The notes beneath the pieces were generated by a model. That model was given only the letters and a program-made list of their open reading frames with translations, was not told the origin of the DNA and did no database searches. From positions 1 to 50,470 of IMG/VR virus record IMGVR_UViG_3300043598_000003: a stretch of 50,470 nt of DNA. The stretch is one strand, 5' to 3'. Below, in pieces: positions 23,019-29,898 of the stretch. Position numbers and translations under genes: made by a program. The stretch's first letter is position 1. Each line of letters begins with the position of its first letter. The stretch is from a virus.

Positions 23019-23248
23019 TGTCTGGCGAGGATGCCCATCTGGAAGCGGACTATGAGGACCGCTACGTAGTGGAGGACTTCCAGGAGGAGTGGTCCCCCAT
23101 GGATGACGAGGATGAGGATTATGAGTGCGCGGGCTGCGGCGAGCGCGCCAGTGGCGAGATGGGTGAGTTCTTCAACCCCGATAACGGCGATGAGGAGTTT
23201 GGCGTGTACCACGTATCGTGCCGGCCAGAGGGATGGGAAGTGTCGTGA
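23018..23248 (+). CDS. Acidic CxxC protein
   Basis: 76 residues from ATG 23018 (overlaps previous stop; a GTG 6 nt earlier is less likely). The first 40 residues are very acidic ('DYEDRYVVEDFQEEW', 'DDEDEDYE'). Then 'CAGCGERASGEMGEFF' and a later 'YHVSC' give a CxxC plus one Cys/His arrangement resembling a one-sided zinc finger of the kind found in HNH or Cys-rich phage proteins. Function unknown. Confidence 0.65.
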   Translation: MSGEDAHLEADYEDRYVVEDFQEEWSPMDDEDEDYECAGCGERASGEMGEFFNPDNGDEEFGVYHVSCRPEGWEVS

Positions 23249-23361
23249 GACTGCCGGAATGGGCCAAGGCGCCCGGCATGGAATGGACTCCGGGCGAACT
23301 GGAGGAGTGGTTCGGCGACGACCAGGACGACTTCGAGGATGAGGGGGATTACGATGAATGA
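23245..23361 (+). CDS. Very small acidic protein
   Basis: 38 residues, GTG start overlapping the previous stop. 'LPEWAKAPGMEWTPGELEEWFGDD' then 'DDFEDEGDYDE'; the tail is nearly all acidic. The next gene begins inside its end. It is accepted because stop/start coupling is seen on both sides. Confidence 0.5.
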   Translation: MRLPEWAKAPGMEWTPGELEEWFGDDQDDFEDEGDYDE

Positions 23362-23611
23362 AGAGGACCTGTGTGTTGAGCGCGACCTAGGCAACACGCC
23401 GTGTAGCGGCGACGTGCTGTCCTATCTGTCGAAGTCTGGCCTAACGGTTACCCTGCGGTGCGAACTCCATCAGGATGAACACCGCGAGCGAATGGAGGAA
23501 CTGGAGGGAAGGCTCCAGCGGGATTACCCCGGATACGACAACCCCCATAGCTCGCCACCGGCCTGGTTCGATCCGACGTACGCTGGCGAGAGGTGGGATG
23601 ATGACTACTGA
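23354..23611 (+). CDS. Conserved actinophage Cys/His small protein
   Basis: 85 residues from ATG 23354. The arrangement 'LCVERDLGNTPCSGDVLSYLSKSG', 'LRCELHQDEH' and then 'RLQRDYPGYDNP' with the C-terminal 'WFDPTYAGERWDDD' matches a frequently seen small actinophage protein. C-x9-C...C-x2-H suggests a zinc site. The closing 'FDP-x-x-AGERWD-x-D' is characteristic. Its biochemical role is not known to me. Confidence 0.75.
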   Translation: MNEEDLCVERDLGNTPCSGDVLSYLSKSGLTVTLRCELHQDEHRERMEELEGRLQRDYPGYDNPHSSPPAWFDPTYAGERWDDDY

Positions 23612-23918
23612 GTTGGCGCCTTCCCTTTGGGACCGTTGGTGCCGGTGGGATGCTCGACAAAGTGAAGGCGGCAATCCGGGCGACGAGGTGCGCATTGCGC
23701 TCCGCGCGGATGGCTCGCTGATGATCCTGGACGAGTGGGGCTGGTTCCTGATCGTCAAGACCGGGCCTGGCGTCGTCGGTGGCGAAGAAGTTGCGGAATT
23801 GTTAAAGCTGGAAGACTCGAATGCGCGGCGAGAAGAAGTGTACATGGAGCCTGCTTGGCTATGGGGCTATTTCGATATGTTCCAGGAATTGCTGAGCCCG
23901 ACTACTAACCCGGAGTAA
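23598..23918 (+). CDS. Hypothetical protein
   Basis: 106 residues from ATG 23598 (an ATG at 23601 is equally possible); GAGAGG lies about 5 nt upstream, and the start overlaps the previous gene's end. Trp-rich and mixed alpha/beta: 'LWDRWCRWDARQSEGGNPGD', 'DEWGWFLIVKTGPGVVGGEE', 'PAWLWGYFDMFQELL'. No motif recognised. It is last in this operon and is followed by the lipoprotein gene with a 44-nt gap. Confidence 0.6.
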   Translation: MMTTELAPSLWDRWCRWDARQSEGGNPGDEVRIALRADGSLMILDEWGWFLIVKTGPGVVGGEEVAELLKLEDSNARREEVYMEPAWLWGYFDMFQELLSPTTNPE

Positions 23919-23962
23919 TTCGCTTCGGTCCACGTTAGACCAAAGACCTTGGAGGTCACCAT

Positions 23963-24496
23963 ATGAAGAAGACTGTTGTTGCTCTGCCCGTTGCTGCCTT
24001 CGCCTTCCTGGCGCTCGGCGCGTGCGGAACCCCGGCCCCGACCACCGTGGCCACCACGAGTGGCTTCCAGCCGGCCGACCCCCCGGCCACCGTCTCGGCG
24101 CCCTACATCCCGGTGGTTGAACTCCCCCTGGCCCCGGCAGCTCCGGTTACGGAGCGCGAGTGGGCCCTGATCGCCAAGAACGCCGATGGCCACGTTGGCC
24201 AGCGAGTTGTCGTGTATGGCCAGATCACACAGTGGGACGGCGCTACCGGGGCGAGCACTTTCCGGGCCAACGTCGGGGCTGTCAAGCACGGCGCGCAGTA
24301 CGGCTGGGTGTCGGAGTACAAGACGAACACGATCCTGACCGGTGACCCTACCGTGCTCGGCGACGCCGTGGAGGGTGACCTGATCAAGGTAGAGGCCACC
24401 GTGAACGGATCGCTCAGCTACGACACGGCCATCGGCGGAAGCTCCAACGCGCCGCAGCTCACGGTGACGAAGCTGATTGTTGTAGGGCACGTCTGA
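23963..24496 (+). CDS. Phage-encoded lipoprotein
   Basis: 177 residues, GGAGG 6 nt before the ATG. Type II signal peptide: 'MKK' n-region, hydrophobic core, lipobox LGAC with Cys21. A Thr/Pro/Ala-rich linker (about 22-65) follows, then a beta-rich domain with 'HVGQRVVVYGQITQWDG' and 'EGDLIKVEATVNGSLSYDT', reminiscent of an OB-fold exposed on the outer face of the membrane. Lipoproteins of temperate and virulent phages can block superinfecting phages, so exclusion is one option. Protein-level proof is absent. Confidence 0.75.
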   Translation: MKKTVVALPVAAFAFLALGACGTPAPTTVATTSGFQPADPPATVSAPYIPVVELPLAPAAPVTEREWALIAKNADGHVGQRVVVYGQITQWDGATGASTFRANVGAVKHGAQYGWVSEYKTNTILTGDPTVLGDAVEGDLIKVEATVNGSLSYDTAIGGSSNAPQLTVTKLIVVGHV

Positions 24497-24516
24497 GACG
24501 TCACCCGAACGGAGGA

Positions 24517-24545
24517 TAGCCGCGATAAGCGGCGCAGAGTAACAT
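24517..24545 (+). promoter_or_regulatory. Early promoter 4 with palindrome over -35
   Basis: TAGCCG (24517-24522), 17-bp spacer, TAACAT (24540-24545), then TGTACTTG. GCCGC-GATAA-GCGGC is at 24519-24533, so it overlaps the -35 half. CACCCGAACGGAG lies just upstream (24502-24514). A short GGGAGG/CCTCCC hairpin follows (24557-24570). The transcript leads to the gene at 24648. Confidence 0.65.
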
Positions 24546-24647
24546 TGTACTTGTTCGGGAGGGGCCTCCCTCCCCCGGCCGGTAACGCGGGACGGGACTT
24601 GAGGCCTGGCCCCTTCCGAACACCCCGCCTAACTCTGAAGGAGAGTT

Positions 24648-24815
24648 ATGAACGAGTACAAGCTGCAGGTAACGGTCAAGAACTATGACCGGAGCTGGAC
24701 CGGCCCGATGGAGCACACGCTCCGCGCGGAAGACCTAGCGGCCGCCAAGCAGAAGCTGTTCGCGGAGATGCAGGCCAAGTACGGCAACGGCAACTGGAAG
24801 AGGTACGGCTGGTGA
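24648..24815 (+). CDS. Small conserved-type early protein
   Basis: 55 residues, AAGGAGAG 4 nt before the ATG. 'YKLQVTVKNYDRSWTGPMEH' is an edge-strand pattern followed by a helix ('EDLAAAKQKLFAEMQAKYG') and 'WKRYGW', a small beta-beta-alpha layout. The next gene starts at its stop codon (GTGA). Unknown function. Confidence 0.6.
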   Translation: MNEYKLQVTVKNYDRSWTGPMEHTLRAEDLAAAKQKLFAEMQAKYGNGNWKRYGW

Positions 24816-24970
24816 AGAAGGCAGACGCGAACACGCTGTGGAAGCTGACCTGGGTCAAGGATGGCAAGGAGGAGACCGCGCGGGTACGCGGCGGTGCGCC
24901 GGCCGGTCATGCCGAAGTGATCCGGCGCTCGGGCGGCGAAGTCACGAAGATCCTGCGAGTGGAGGACTGA
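24812..24970 (+). CDS. Small early protein
   Basis: 52 residues, GTG start overlapping the previous stop. 'LWKLTWVKDGKEETARVRGG' and 'AEVIRRSGGEVTKILRV' suggest a small beta-rich fold. No motif. Coupled on both sides, so it is likely translated as part of the operon. Confidence 0.55.
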   Translation: MKKADANTLWKLTWVKDGKEETARVRGGAPAGHAEVIRRSGGEVTKILRVED

Positions 24971-25200
24971 TGAAGACGCGCCAAGCGATGATGATCCTGA
25001 TCGGAGAGGCCACTGCGGGCGGAGTGAATCCGGACAAGGTGAAGGAGGCTGTTGCCCACATCGAGAATGTGTTGGTGTATGCCGGAACGTCGGAGTACTT
25101 CCCGGATGGAGAGGATGGCCCGGCCACTGACCAATCGGTAATCGCGCTGCCGGAACTACTCGACATGATCATGGCCGGAACGGCCGGACTGGAGAACTGA
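24970..25200 (+). CDS. Hypothetical early protein
   Basis: 76 residues; ATG 24970 overlaps the previous stop (TGATG). Helical N-terminus ('QAMMILIGEATAGGVNPDKVKEAVAHIENVL') with an 'N-P-x-x-V' turn, then 'GEDGPATDQSVIALPELLDMIMAG'. The stop again overlaps the next start. No family recognised. Confidence 0.6.
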   Translation: MKTRQAMMILIGEATAGGVNPDKVKEAVAHIENVLVYAGTSEYFPDGEDGPATDQSVIALPELLDMIMAGTAGLEN

Positions 25201-25319
25201 TGGGTAAGTGCAGCGAGTGCGGCGAGCCCGCATGGGACAACAAGCACACTGACGGTGAGCCGCTGTGCCCGGTAATGGGCCCAGACGGATACGAACCAGG
25301 AGAGGAAGTGGAAGACTGA
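25200..25319 (+). CDS. Tiny CxxC protein
   Basis: 39 residues. 'GKCSECGEPAWDNKHTDGEP' then 'LCPVMGPDGYEP': a CxxC pair and a third Cys fit a small zinc knuckle. Start and stop both overlap neighbours (TGATG). Actinophages often carry such Cys-rich mini-proteins; function unknown. Confidence 0.55.
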   Translation: MGKCSECGEPAWDNKHTDGEPLCPVMGPDGYEPGEEVED

Positions 25320-25510
25320 TGGCGACCAACGTTATCTGGACCGGCGCGGGAGACCGCTACCACGCAACGCGGGAGTGCCCCAAGCTGCACACCGGGGTGC
25401 GCTCGGCCGAGGTACACGGGCGGAAGGTCCACCCGCAGAACACCACCTCGGTGGAGACGGCACTCCAAGCCGGTCGCACGAAGTGCCCGCACTGCGTGAC
25501 GGGGGAGTGA
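25319..25510 (+). CDS. Small CxxC/His protein
   Basis: 63 residues from ATG 25319. 'VIWTGAGDRYHATRECPKLH' followed by a C-terminal 'GRTKCPHCVTG' CxxC pair; Cys/His spacing allows one zinc site. 'YH-x-x-x-x-CP-x-LH' resembles short nuclease-associated sequences (as in Ada-like or competence-type C-x-x-x-H endings) but is too short to assign. Coupled to both neighbours. Confidence 0.6.
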   Translation: MATNVIWTGAGDRYHATRECPKLHTGVRSAEVHGRKVHPQNTTSVETALQAGRTKCPHCVTGE

Positions 25511-25839
25511 TGGGCGACATCCTGATCACTGGCGAGGTGGCGATGCAGCACGCCGAGGTGGCACGACTAGTCGGTGCGCTTTCGGCGGAATGCCGGGGCA
25601 TGAAGGTGAGCCGCCGGTCTGAGATCCAGCAAGCGGCGAAGTGGAGCGGCTCGGGCAAGCGAACCGCCAAGGGCGCCCTGGAAGACCTCCTGGTGTGGTA
25701 CTACGGCCAGGGTGGCACGATCAACGCGCTGTGGGGCAGCGTGGCGCGCGGACTCGGCGACGAGCGGGTGAGCAAGCTCAAGCGGAAGTGCCTGAAGGCG
25801 TCGCCGATCGCACAGGCAAGGATGGAGGCAGCGAAGTGA
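25510..25839 (+). CDS. Hypothetical helical protein
   Basis: 109 residues from ATG 25510 (overlap with previous stop). Basic and helical: 'MKVSRRSEIQQAAKWSGSGKRTAKGALEDLLVWYYG', then 'WGSVARGLGDERVSKLKRKCLKA'. A helix-turn-helix is not evident. It is the longest of the small genes in this run, suggesting a folded domain, possibly nucleic-acid binding from composition only. Confidence 0.55.
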   Translation: MGDILITGEVAMQHAEVARLVGALSAECRGMKVSRRSEIQQAAKWSGSGKRTAKGALEDLLVWYYGQGGTINALWGSVARGLGDERVSKLKRKCLKASPIAQARMEAAK

Positions 25840-25958
25840 CATGGACGTGCGAGTGTCGAGGAGATGGGTACTGCGCGCGATGTGCGGAGCATGGGCGCTC
25901 GGAGGATGCGCCAAATCCCCACTCGGGTCAGCTGGAGCTGGACTTGGAGGAGGGCTAG
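25836..25958 (+). CDS. Tiny zinc-knuckle protein
   Basis: 40 residues, GTG overlapping the previous stop. 'WTCECRGDGYCARCAEHGRS' contains C-x-C and C-x2-C, enough for one zinc site, followed by an acidic tail ('QLELDLEEG'). The stop overlaps the GTG of the nuclease-like gene. Probably real because both ends are coupled. Confidence 0.5.
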   Translation: MTWTCECRGDGYCARCAEHGRSEDAPNPHSGQLELDLEEG

Positions 25959-26335
25959 TGGCGCAAATCCGGGAATACCCGGCTTGGGTGGAAAAGGTCT
26001 ACGATGGTGACACCCTGACGGTGTTCGTGGACCTCGGATTCGATACCTGGCGGCACACCGATGTGCGACTTGTCGTTACCGGCAAGCTCGGCATCAACGC
26101 CATCGAGCTGAAAGACCCTGGCGGTAAGGAGGCCCGCGCGGAATTGCTGAGGCTCGCGCCATTAGGGTCAAGCGTTCAGGTCACCAGCTACGGCTGGGAC
26201 AAGTACGGCGGCAGAATCGACGCCGCAATCATTCTCGCGGATGGGCGAAACCTCGGCGAGGAATTGGTGCGGGCCGGATGGGCCGCGCAGTGGGATGGTA
26301 AGGGCGCCCGCCCATTGCCGAATTGGCCAAGATAG
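25958..26335 (+). CDS. Staphylococcal-nuclease-like (thermonuclease-fold) protein
   Basis: 125 residues from GTG 25958, chosen because it overlaps the previous stop and starts the domain. 'VEKVYDGDTLTVFVDLG' matches the SNase strand with Asp at residue 16, 'VRLVVTGKLGINAIEL' carries Arg37 and Glu50 near the positions of the catalytic Arg and Glu, and 'DKYGGRIDAAIILADGRNLGEELVRAGWAA' carries Arg86 and the conserved 'LV-x-x-G-x-A' end. The position of one Ca2+-binding Asp is Asn here (N47), seen in many relatives. Likely a nuclease or nucleic-acid-binding protein acting on host DNA. No signal peptide, so it is cytoplasmic. Confidence 0.8.
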   Translation: MAQIREYPAWVEKVYDGDTLTVFVDLGFDTWRHTDVRLVVTGKLGINAIELKDPGGKEARAELLRLAPLGSSVQVTSYGWDKYGGRIDAAIILADGRNLGEELVRAGWAAQWDGKGARPLPNWPR

Positions 26336-26343
26336 GAGTAGCT

Positions 26344-26424
26344 GTGCGGTTGTGGCTCGGAATTAACATCCCGATTTTCCCCTTTGTGTCGGTTGGTATC
26401 GGCAAGAGCTGGAGGCTATGGTGA
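26344..26424 (+). CDS. Possible 26-aa peptide
   Basis: 26 residues, GTG start with AGGAG 5 nt upstream. Hydrophobic with aromatic residues ('LWLGINIPIFPFVSVGIG'). Its end overlaps the next gene. It might be a membrane peptide or only a leader that couples translation. Low confidence that the product matters. Confidence 0.35.
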   Translation: MRLWLGINIPIFPFVSVGIGKSWRLW

Positions 26425-26561
26425 CAAGCGAGGAAATGCAGGCGGCCATCAAGGAGCAGACTCAGAAACTGTCTCCCAGGCTGATGCCTGAGCAGAGGGG
26501 CGAGATGGCCGCGGAATTGTACGATAGCCTGCGTGAGGCAGATGAGGATGGTGAGATCTGA
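26418..26561 (+). CDS. Small helical protein
   Basis: 47 residues from ATG 26418 with GGAGG 3 nt upstream, or GTG 26421. Entirely helix-prone and acidic ('EEMQAAIKEQTQKLSPRLMP', 'EMAAELYDSLREADED'). The stop overlaps the next start (TGATG). Unknown function. Confidence 0.5.
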   Translation: MVTSEEMQAAIKEQTQKLSPRLMPEQRGEMAAELYDSLREADEDGEI

Positions 26562-26728
26562 TGAAGGTCAAGAAGGTTTACGGCACGGAGACCATCGACG
26601 TGGTGCGGGTGCACAAGCCGCGCAACGGCGGCTCGCGGCTGCTCGGGGAGTTCCTGGACCGTGACGGCAAGGGTGACGAGCGCGCAGACGACTACATCGC
26701 CAAGAAGGGTCATGACCTGGTCGATTAG
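26561..26728 (+). CDS. Small basic/acidic protein
   Basis: 55 residues, ATG within the previous stop. 'KVYGTETIDVVRVHKPRNGGSRLLGEFLDRDGKG' suggests two strands and a loop; the C-terminus 'DDYIAKKGHDLVD' is helical. It is the last gene before a shared early promoter. No family recognised. Confidence 0.55.
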   Translation: MKVKKVYGTETIDVVRVHKPRNGGSRLLGEFLDRDGKGDERADDYIAKKGHDLVD

Positions 26729-26731
26729 GGC

Positions 26732-26760
26732 TAGACGTAGCCGCGAATAGCGGCTAGACT
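26732..26760 (+). promoter_or_regulatory. Early promoter 5 with palindrome in spacer
   Basis: TAGACG (26732-26737), 17-bp spacer, TAGACT (26755-26760). The palindrome TAGCCGC-GAATA-GCGGCTA spans 26738-26756 when extended, with core 26740-26754. It is the most symmetric copy (7-bp arms). The transcript leads to ATG 26799 with GGAGGG upstream. Confidence 0.7.
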
Positions 26761-26798
26761 CAGGGGCGAAGCGAACGAAGTCCTGAAGGAGGGCGAAG

Positions 26799-27401
26799 AT
26801 GAAGTGTGGGAAGTGCAAGCGAAGTGATCCGGGCGTGACGGTTGACCACTGCCGGACCTGCGACGGAAGGCAGCAGATCCCAGCCAGCACGTTCAGGGAG
26901 CCGCAGAACGTCAAGGCGTACAACCAGGCCGCGCACGCCGCGCGGAAGATTGGTGCCCGAACGTTCAACGACCAGTGGGAAGATATGGAGCGCGAAGAGC
27001 GCGAGGCTTCCGCCACCAAGGTCAAGCGCGACAGCCCCAGCGACCACCGCCGGAACGACATCTACGCGGAGCTGAATACCGCGCGGGACCAGATCCCAGA
27101 GGGTTCCTATGCCTTGAAGGCGAATGGTGACTGGAAGTTCTACCGGATCGACAAGCCGCAGAAGGGGCAGTGGGCCGGATACACCTTCCTCAAGGAACAG
27201 GCCGGCTCGGAATACTGGCCGGTGAAGCCGCTGCGGCGCGAGCTGGAGATCCTGCTCCGCATCGCCACCAATCCGGCGGAAGCATCGGCGAACTACGGTC
27301 ACAAGATCGGCGCGTGCGGTATCTGCCACCACCCCTTGACCAAGCCGGAGTCGATTGCGCGCGGGATCGGGCCGAAGTGCGCCGGGCGGATGGGCTGGTG
27401 A
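26799..27401 (+). CDS. Zinc-binding protein with DUF6011-like C-terminus
   Basis: 200 residues. N-terminal zinc ribbon: 'MKCGKCKRSDPGVTVDHCRTC' (CxxC...CxxC). The middle is helical ('NQAAHAARKIGARTFNDQW', 'DMEREEREAS'). The C-terminal motif 'YGHKIGACGICHHPLTKPES' then 'ARGIGPKCAGRMGW' is the widespread 'CGxCxxxLTxPxSxxxGxGPxC' signature used for zinc binding in phage proteins. It probably binds nucleic acid or a host protein; no enzymatic site. Single gene behind its own promoter. Confidence 0.75.
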   Translation: MKCGKCKRSDPGVTVDHCRTCDGRQQIPASTFREPQNVKAYNQAAHAARKIGARTFNDQWEDMEREEREASATKVKRDSPSDHRRNDIYAELNTARDQIPEGSYALKANGDWKFYRIDKPQKGQWAGYTFLKEQAGSEYWPVKPLRRELEILLRIATNPAEASANYGHKIGACGICHHPLTKPESIARGIGPKCAGRMGW

Positions 27402-27410
27402 ACAAAGTTG

Positions 27411-27439
27411 TAGACTTGTGGCGTCGGATACGCTACAGT
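27411..27439 (+). promoter_or_regulatory. Early promoter 6 (no palindrome)
   Basis: TAGACT (27411-27416), 17-bp spacer, TACAGT (27434-27439), then TGTACTAG. It lacks GCCGC-N5-GCGGC. Two leader hairpins follow: GCTCC-GAAGG-GGAGC (27447-27461) and CCGGT/ACCGG (27464-27480). GGAGG and ATG 27502 come next. Confidence 0.65.
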
Positions 27440-27501
27440 TGTACTAGCTCCGAAGGGGAGCGGCCGGTTCGGGAGACCGGTAAGGGTAACGGAGGAACCC
27501 G

Positions 27502-28461
27502 ATGAGCGACAAGATGATGGATACGATCCAGAAGCTCCTGAACCAGGCTGCCGGTGCGGCCACCGACGCTGAGCGCGACGCGTTCCAGACTCGGGCCGAC
27601 CAGCTGATGTTCAAGTACAAGATCGACCAGGCGATGTTGCGGATTCGCAACTCCGAGAACACGCCGGCCCCGCGCACCGAGGTGACCGACGAGGTCATCG
27701 AGTGGGTGGACCGGACCGACGAGTTCCGCGACATCCACACGGCGGTTGTGGTCAACCTGTCCCGCCTGACGGGCGTGCGGTTGGTGCTGAAGGGCTGGAG
27801 CCAGCTCCACGTCATCGGCTACCCGCAAGACATCCAGTACTTCCGGATGCTGTGGGTGGGCACGCACCTGACCTTCTCCGGGAAGCTGTTTCCGAAGTGG
27901 GAGACCGGGCGCACGGATGGCGAGAACATCCGGGCCATGGCGGAGTCCGGCATCAAGTGGCTGGCCATCTGGCAGGCCGCGCGGAACGCCGGTCAGCCGA
28001 TGCTCCGCAAGGAGCGCGGTACGGGCGAGATGGTGCCGGTTCCGGCCCCGCCGAACGATGGCGGCTGGATGAAGCGCAAGATGGCGGACGCATACAAGGC
28101 GACCGGCGAGGTCAAGCCGAAGCTGACGCACGGCGTGCGGAACTACCGCGACTCGTTCGCGGTGGGCTTCTCGGCCGCTTTCGAGCAGCGGGTGTGGGGT
28201 CTGATCGCCTCTCGCCGCCAGCGGGAGAACGAGGCTGGCTCGGGTGTCGGCGTGGTGCTCCGCACCGACGCTACGGCGGTGGACGACTACTTCAACCGTC
28301 TCTACCCGCCGTCCTCCCTGAGCGCAGCTGGGCCCGGCCGTAAGCTCGCGGCCGGTTACGGTGCGGCTGCGGAGCGCGGGGCGGCAGCTGGGCGCTCGGT
28401 GGACCTCGCGGGGTCTTCTGGTCGGATGAACGCCGGCTCCCCGCGCGGGCAGCTCGGCTAG
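27502..28461 (+). CDS. DUF2786-domain protein
   Basis: 319 residues. Residues 5-46 ('MDTIQKLLNQAAGAATDAER', then 'ADQLMFKYKIDQAML') are the DUF2786 signature (KLL-x-x-A...E-x-x-x-F...A-x-x-LM-x-KY-x-I). The rest is helical with 'RDSFAVGFSAAFEQRVWGLIASRR', and the C-terminus is Gly/Ala/Arg-rich and disordered. DUF2786 proteins are common in actinophages and mycobacteria with no settled biochemistry; DNA association has been suggested. It has its own promoter and is followed by a TM gene. Confidence 0.8.
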   Translation: MSDKMMDTIQKLLNQAAGAATDAERDAFQTRADQLMFKYKIDQAMLRIRNSENTPAPRTEVTDEVIEWVDRTDEFRDIHTAVVVNLSRLTGVRLVLKGWSQLHVIGYPQDIQYFRMLWVGTHLTFSGKLFPKWETGRTDGENIRAMAESGIKWLAIWQAARNAGQPMLRKERGTGEMVPVPAPPNDGGWMKRKMADAYKATGEVKPKLTHGVRNYRDSFAVGFSAAFEQRVWGLIASRRQRENEAGSGVGVVLRTDATAVDDYFNRLYPPSSLSAAGPGRKLAAGYGAAAERGAAAGRSVDLAGSSGRMNAGSPRGQLG

Positions 28462-28465
28462 TTCG

Positions 28466-28645
28466 ATGACTCCCGTAGTGCTCTTGGTGGGGCTGGTCGT
28501 GGGCGCGGTGCTCGCGGCCGGCTTCATCAAGGCCCACCGTAAGTATCTGTACTACCGCCGGAACTTCCGGCTCACCGCGAAATTCTGGGGCTGGCTCATC
28601 GTGATCGCGCTCGTTGGTGGAGTGATGCTCGGTGGGCGCCTGTGA
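28466..28645 (+). CDS. Two-TM membrane protein
   Basis: 59 residues from ATG 28466. Two hydrophobic segments ('VVLLVGLVVGAVLAAGFI', residues 4-21; 'WGWLIVIALVGGVML', 41-55) flank a strongly basic, Tyr-rich loop ('KAHRKYLYYRRNFRLTAK'). Positive-inside topology puts the loop in the cytoplasm. Similar tiny early membrane proteins can alter host envelope or block other phages. Function unknown. Confidence 0.6.
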   Translation: MTPVVLLVGLVVGAVLAAGFIKAHRKYLYYRRNFRLTAKFWGWLIVIALVGGVMLGGRL

Positions 28646-28649
28646 AATA

Positions 28650-28683
28650 GCCGCTTTACGCGGCGGGGCCGATACGCTAGACT
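28650..28683 (+). promoter_or_regulatory. Early promoter 7 with palindrome
   Basis: GCCGC-TTTAC-GCGGC (28650-28664) contains TTTACG (28655-28660) as a -35-like hexamer; 17-bp spacer; TAGACT (28678-28683), then TGTGCTAC. A CGGG-ACGGAAG-CCCG leader hairpin follows (28693-28707), then GGAGG and ATG 28721. Confidence 0.6.
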
Positions 28684-28720
28684 TGTGCTACACGGGACGG
28701 AAGCCCGGAACGGAGGAGAG

Positions 28721-28999
28721 ATGAGCACTTACGGTGGCGTGATCCGGTACGGTCTGCCGATCGAGATCACGCTGACGACCAAGGAAGCTACGCTAGCGGT
28801 GATGTTGCTGCTGAGCCCGGCTCGGACCGATGTCCCGGAAGGCTCCAGCTTCGCGTTCGTGTCCGGAATTCGCGCGCCCGGAACGCGCGGTCTGTTGCTG
28901 AGCAAGGCGTCGGCGCGTTGCCTGGTAAATGTGGCTGGCGTCAAACCGGAACTCCGCGCGGCGCTGGAGGTCCAACTACGGAAGCTGGAGGCGAAATGA
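28721..28999 (+). CDS. Hypothetical early protein
   Basis: 92 residues from ATG 28721 with CGGAGGAGAG directly upstream. 'YGLPIEITLTTKEATLAVMLLLSPART' is a strand/helix pattern; then 'FAFVSGIRAPGTRGLLLSKAS' and a charged C-terminal helix ('PELRAALEVQLRKLEA'). No motif recognised. The next start overlaps its stop (ATGA). Confidence 0.6.
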   Translation: MSTYGGVIRYGLPIEITLTTKEATLAVMLLLSPARTDVPEGSSFAFVSGIRAPGTRGLLLSKASARCLVNVAGVKPELRAALEVQLRKLEAK

Positions 29000-29394
29000 A
29001 CCTGAGCGAGATCGAAGCTCTGTTGAGCGAGCACATCCAGCACCAGGCCGAAGTCGGGCCTGGCTGGATGCTGTTCGGAGTCGACGACAATGGTGTGTAC
29101 CATCCGCAGGTATTCGAGACGGGCGCGAAAACTCCCGCGCCAGAGTGGGCCAAGCGGGTAGTCGACCTGCTGGAGTCTGACCTGTACGTCGGGTCCGGAA
29201 TCTGCCTGTGGAACTCCCGCGCGGTGATCGCGGATTTCCGGAAGGAAGGCAACAGGGTTACGCAGATCGTGCGGATATTCGACGCATTCGACATCTACCC
29301 TTACCTGCCGGGCGGTAGTCGTCACGGCTCGACCATACCGCGCGTCATCCGGAAGTACTCGCGCGGCGGAGTGAAATGGAGCGATGGGCGATGA
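28996..29394 (+). CDS. Hypothetical early protein
   Basis: 132 residues from ATG 28996 (overlap). Helix, then strands: 'SEIEALLSEHIQHQAEVGPGW', 'MLFGVDDNGVYHPQVF', 'SRAVIADFRKEGNRVTQIVRIFDAFDIY', and a basic end. It looks like a single compact alpha/beta domain of unknown function. Coupled to the next gene by an ATGA overlap. Confidence 0.6.
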   Translation: MNLSEIEALLSEHIQHQAEVGPGWMLFGVDDNGVYHPQVFETGAKTPAPEWAKRVVDLLESDLYVGSGICLWNSRAVIADFRKEGNRVTQIVRIFDAFDIYPYLPGGSRHGSTIPRVIRKYSRGGVKWSDGR

Positions 29395-29714
29395 AGCTGG
29401 AGAACAGTCACGGCGGCTTAGCCGGACGCAGTATCCTTGAGATGCTGATGGAACAGCTCGACATGAAGTGGGCCGAGTTCATGGAGGATGACGCGTCGGA
29501 CGAGTGGGAGACCTACAAGACCGATCTGGACCTGGAGGATGAAGACCTGGAGTTCCTGGAGCGGGTGGAGGAGTACTTCACCCTGAAGGGTAAGCTGGCC
29601 GGCATCGGCTATGCGATCGCAAAGATACGGAATCCGTACAAGCCAGACATTGCGGCTGTCTCGGCGGAAGCACAGGAGCGCTGGGAGGCAGCGGATGGAG
29701 ATCAGTCTGGCTGA
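29391..29714 (+). CDS. Hypothetical acidic helical protein
   Basis: 107 residues from ATG 29391, which overlaps the previous stop; ATG 29376 is an alternative inside the previous gene. Acidic ('EDDASDEWETYKTDLDLEDEDLEFLERVEEYF') and helical, with a C-terminus 'AVSAEAQERWEAADG'. No TM and no motif. Coupled downstream to the next gene (overlap of 20 nt). Confidence 0.6.
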   Translation: MKLENSHGGLAGRSILEMLMEQLDMKWAEFMEDDASDEWETYKTDLDLEDEDLEFLERVEEYFTLKGKLAGIGYAIAKIRNPYKPDIAAVSAEAQERWEAADGDQSG

Positions 29715-29895
29715 ACTTGTAGAGTTTATTGAGCGCTCGATGCACTTCCGGTTTACCGCGCGGCAGTGCCGGTGTCCTGAGGGGCATGCCGTGCCGCGCA
29801 TTGGCCAATCGCAGTGGCGAATGATGGCCATTGTTGGGCAGGAATACCTGTTGGCCTGCGCAATTCGCAACGCATCTATGCGAGGAGAGGAGTGA
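29695..29895 (+). CDS. Small Cys-containing protein
   Basis: 66 residues from ATG 29695. 'ELVEFIERSMHFRFTARQCRCPEGHAVP' has C-x-C plus His; the rest is hydrophobic/helical ('WRMMAIVGQEYLLACAIRNAS'). It overlaps the previous gene by 20 nt in another frame. Function unknown. Confidence 0.55.
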   Translation: MEISLAELVEFIERSMHFRFTARQCRCPEGHAVPRIGQSQWRMMAIVGQEYLLACAIRNASMRGEE

Positions 29896-29898
29896 GCA

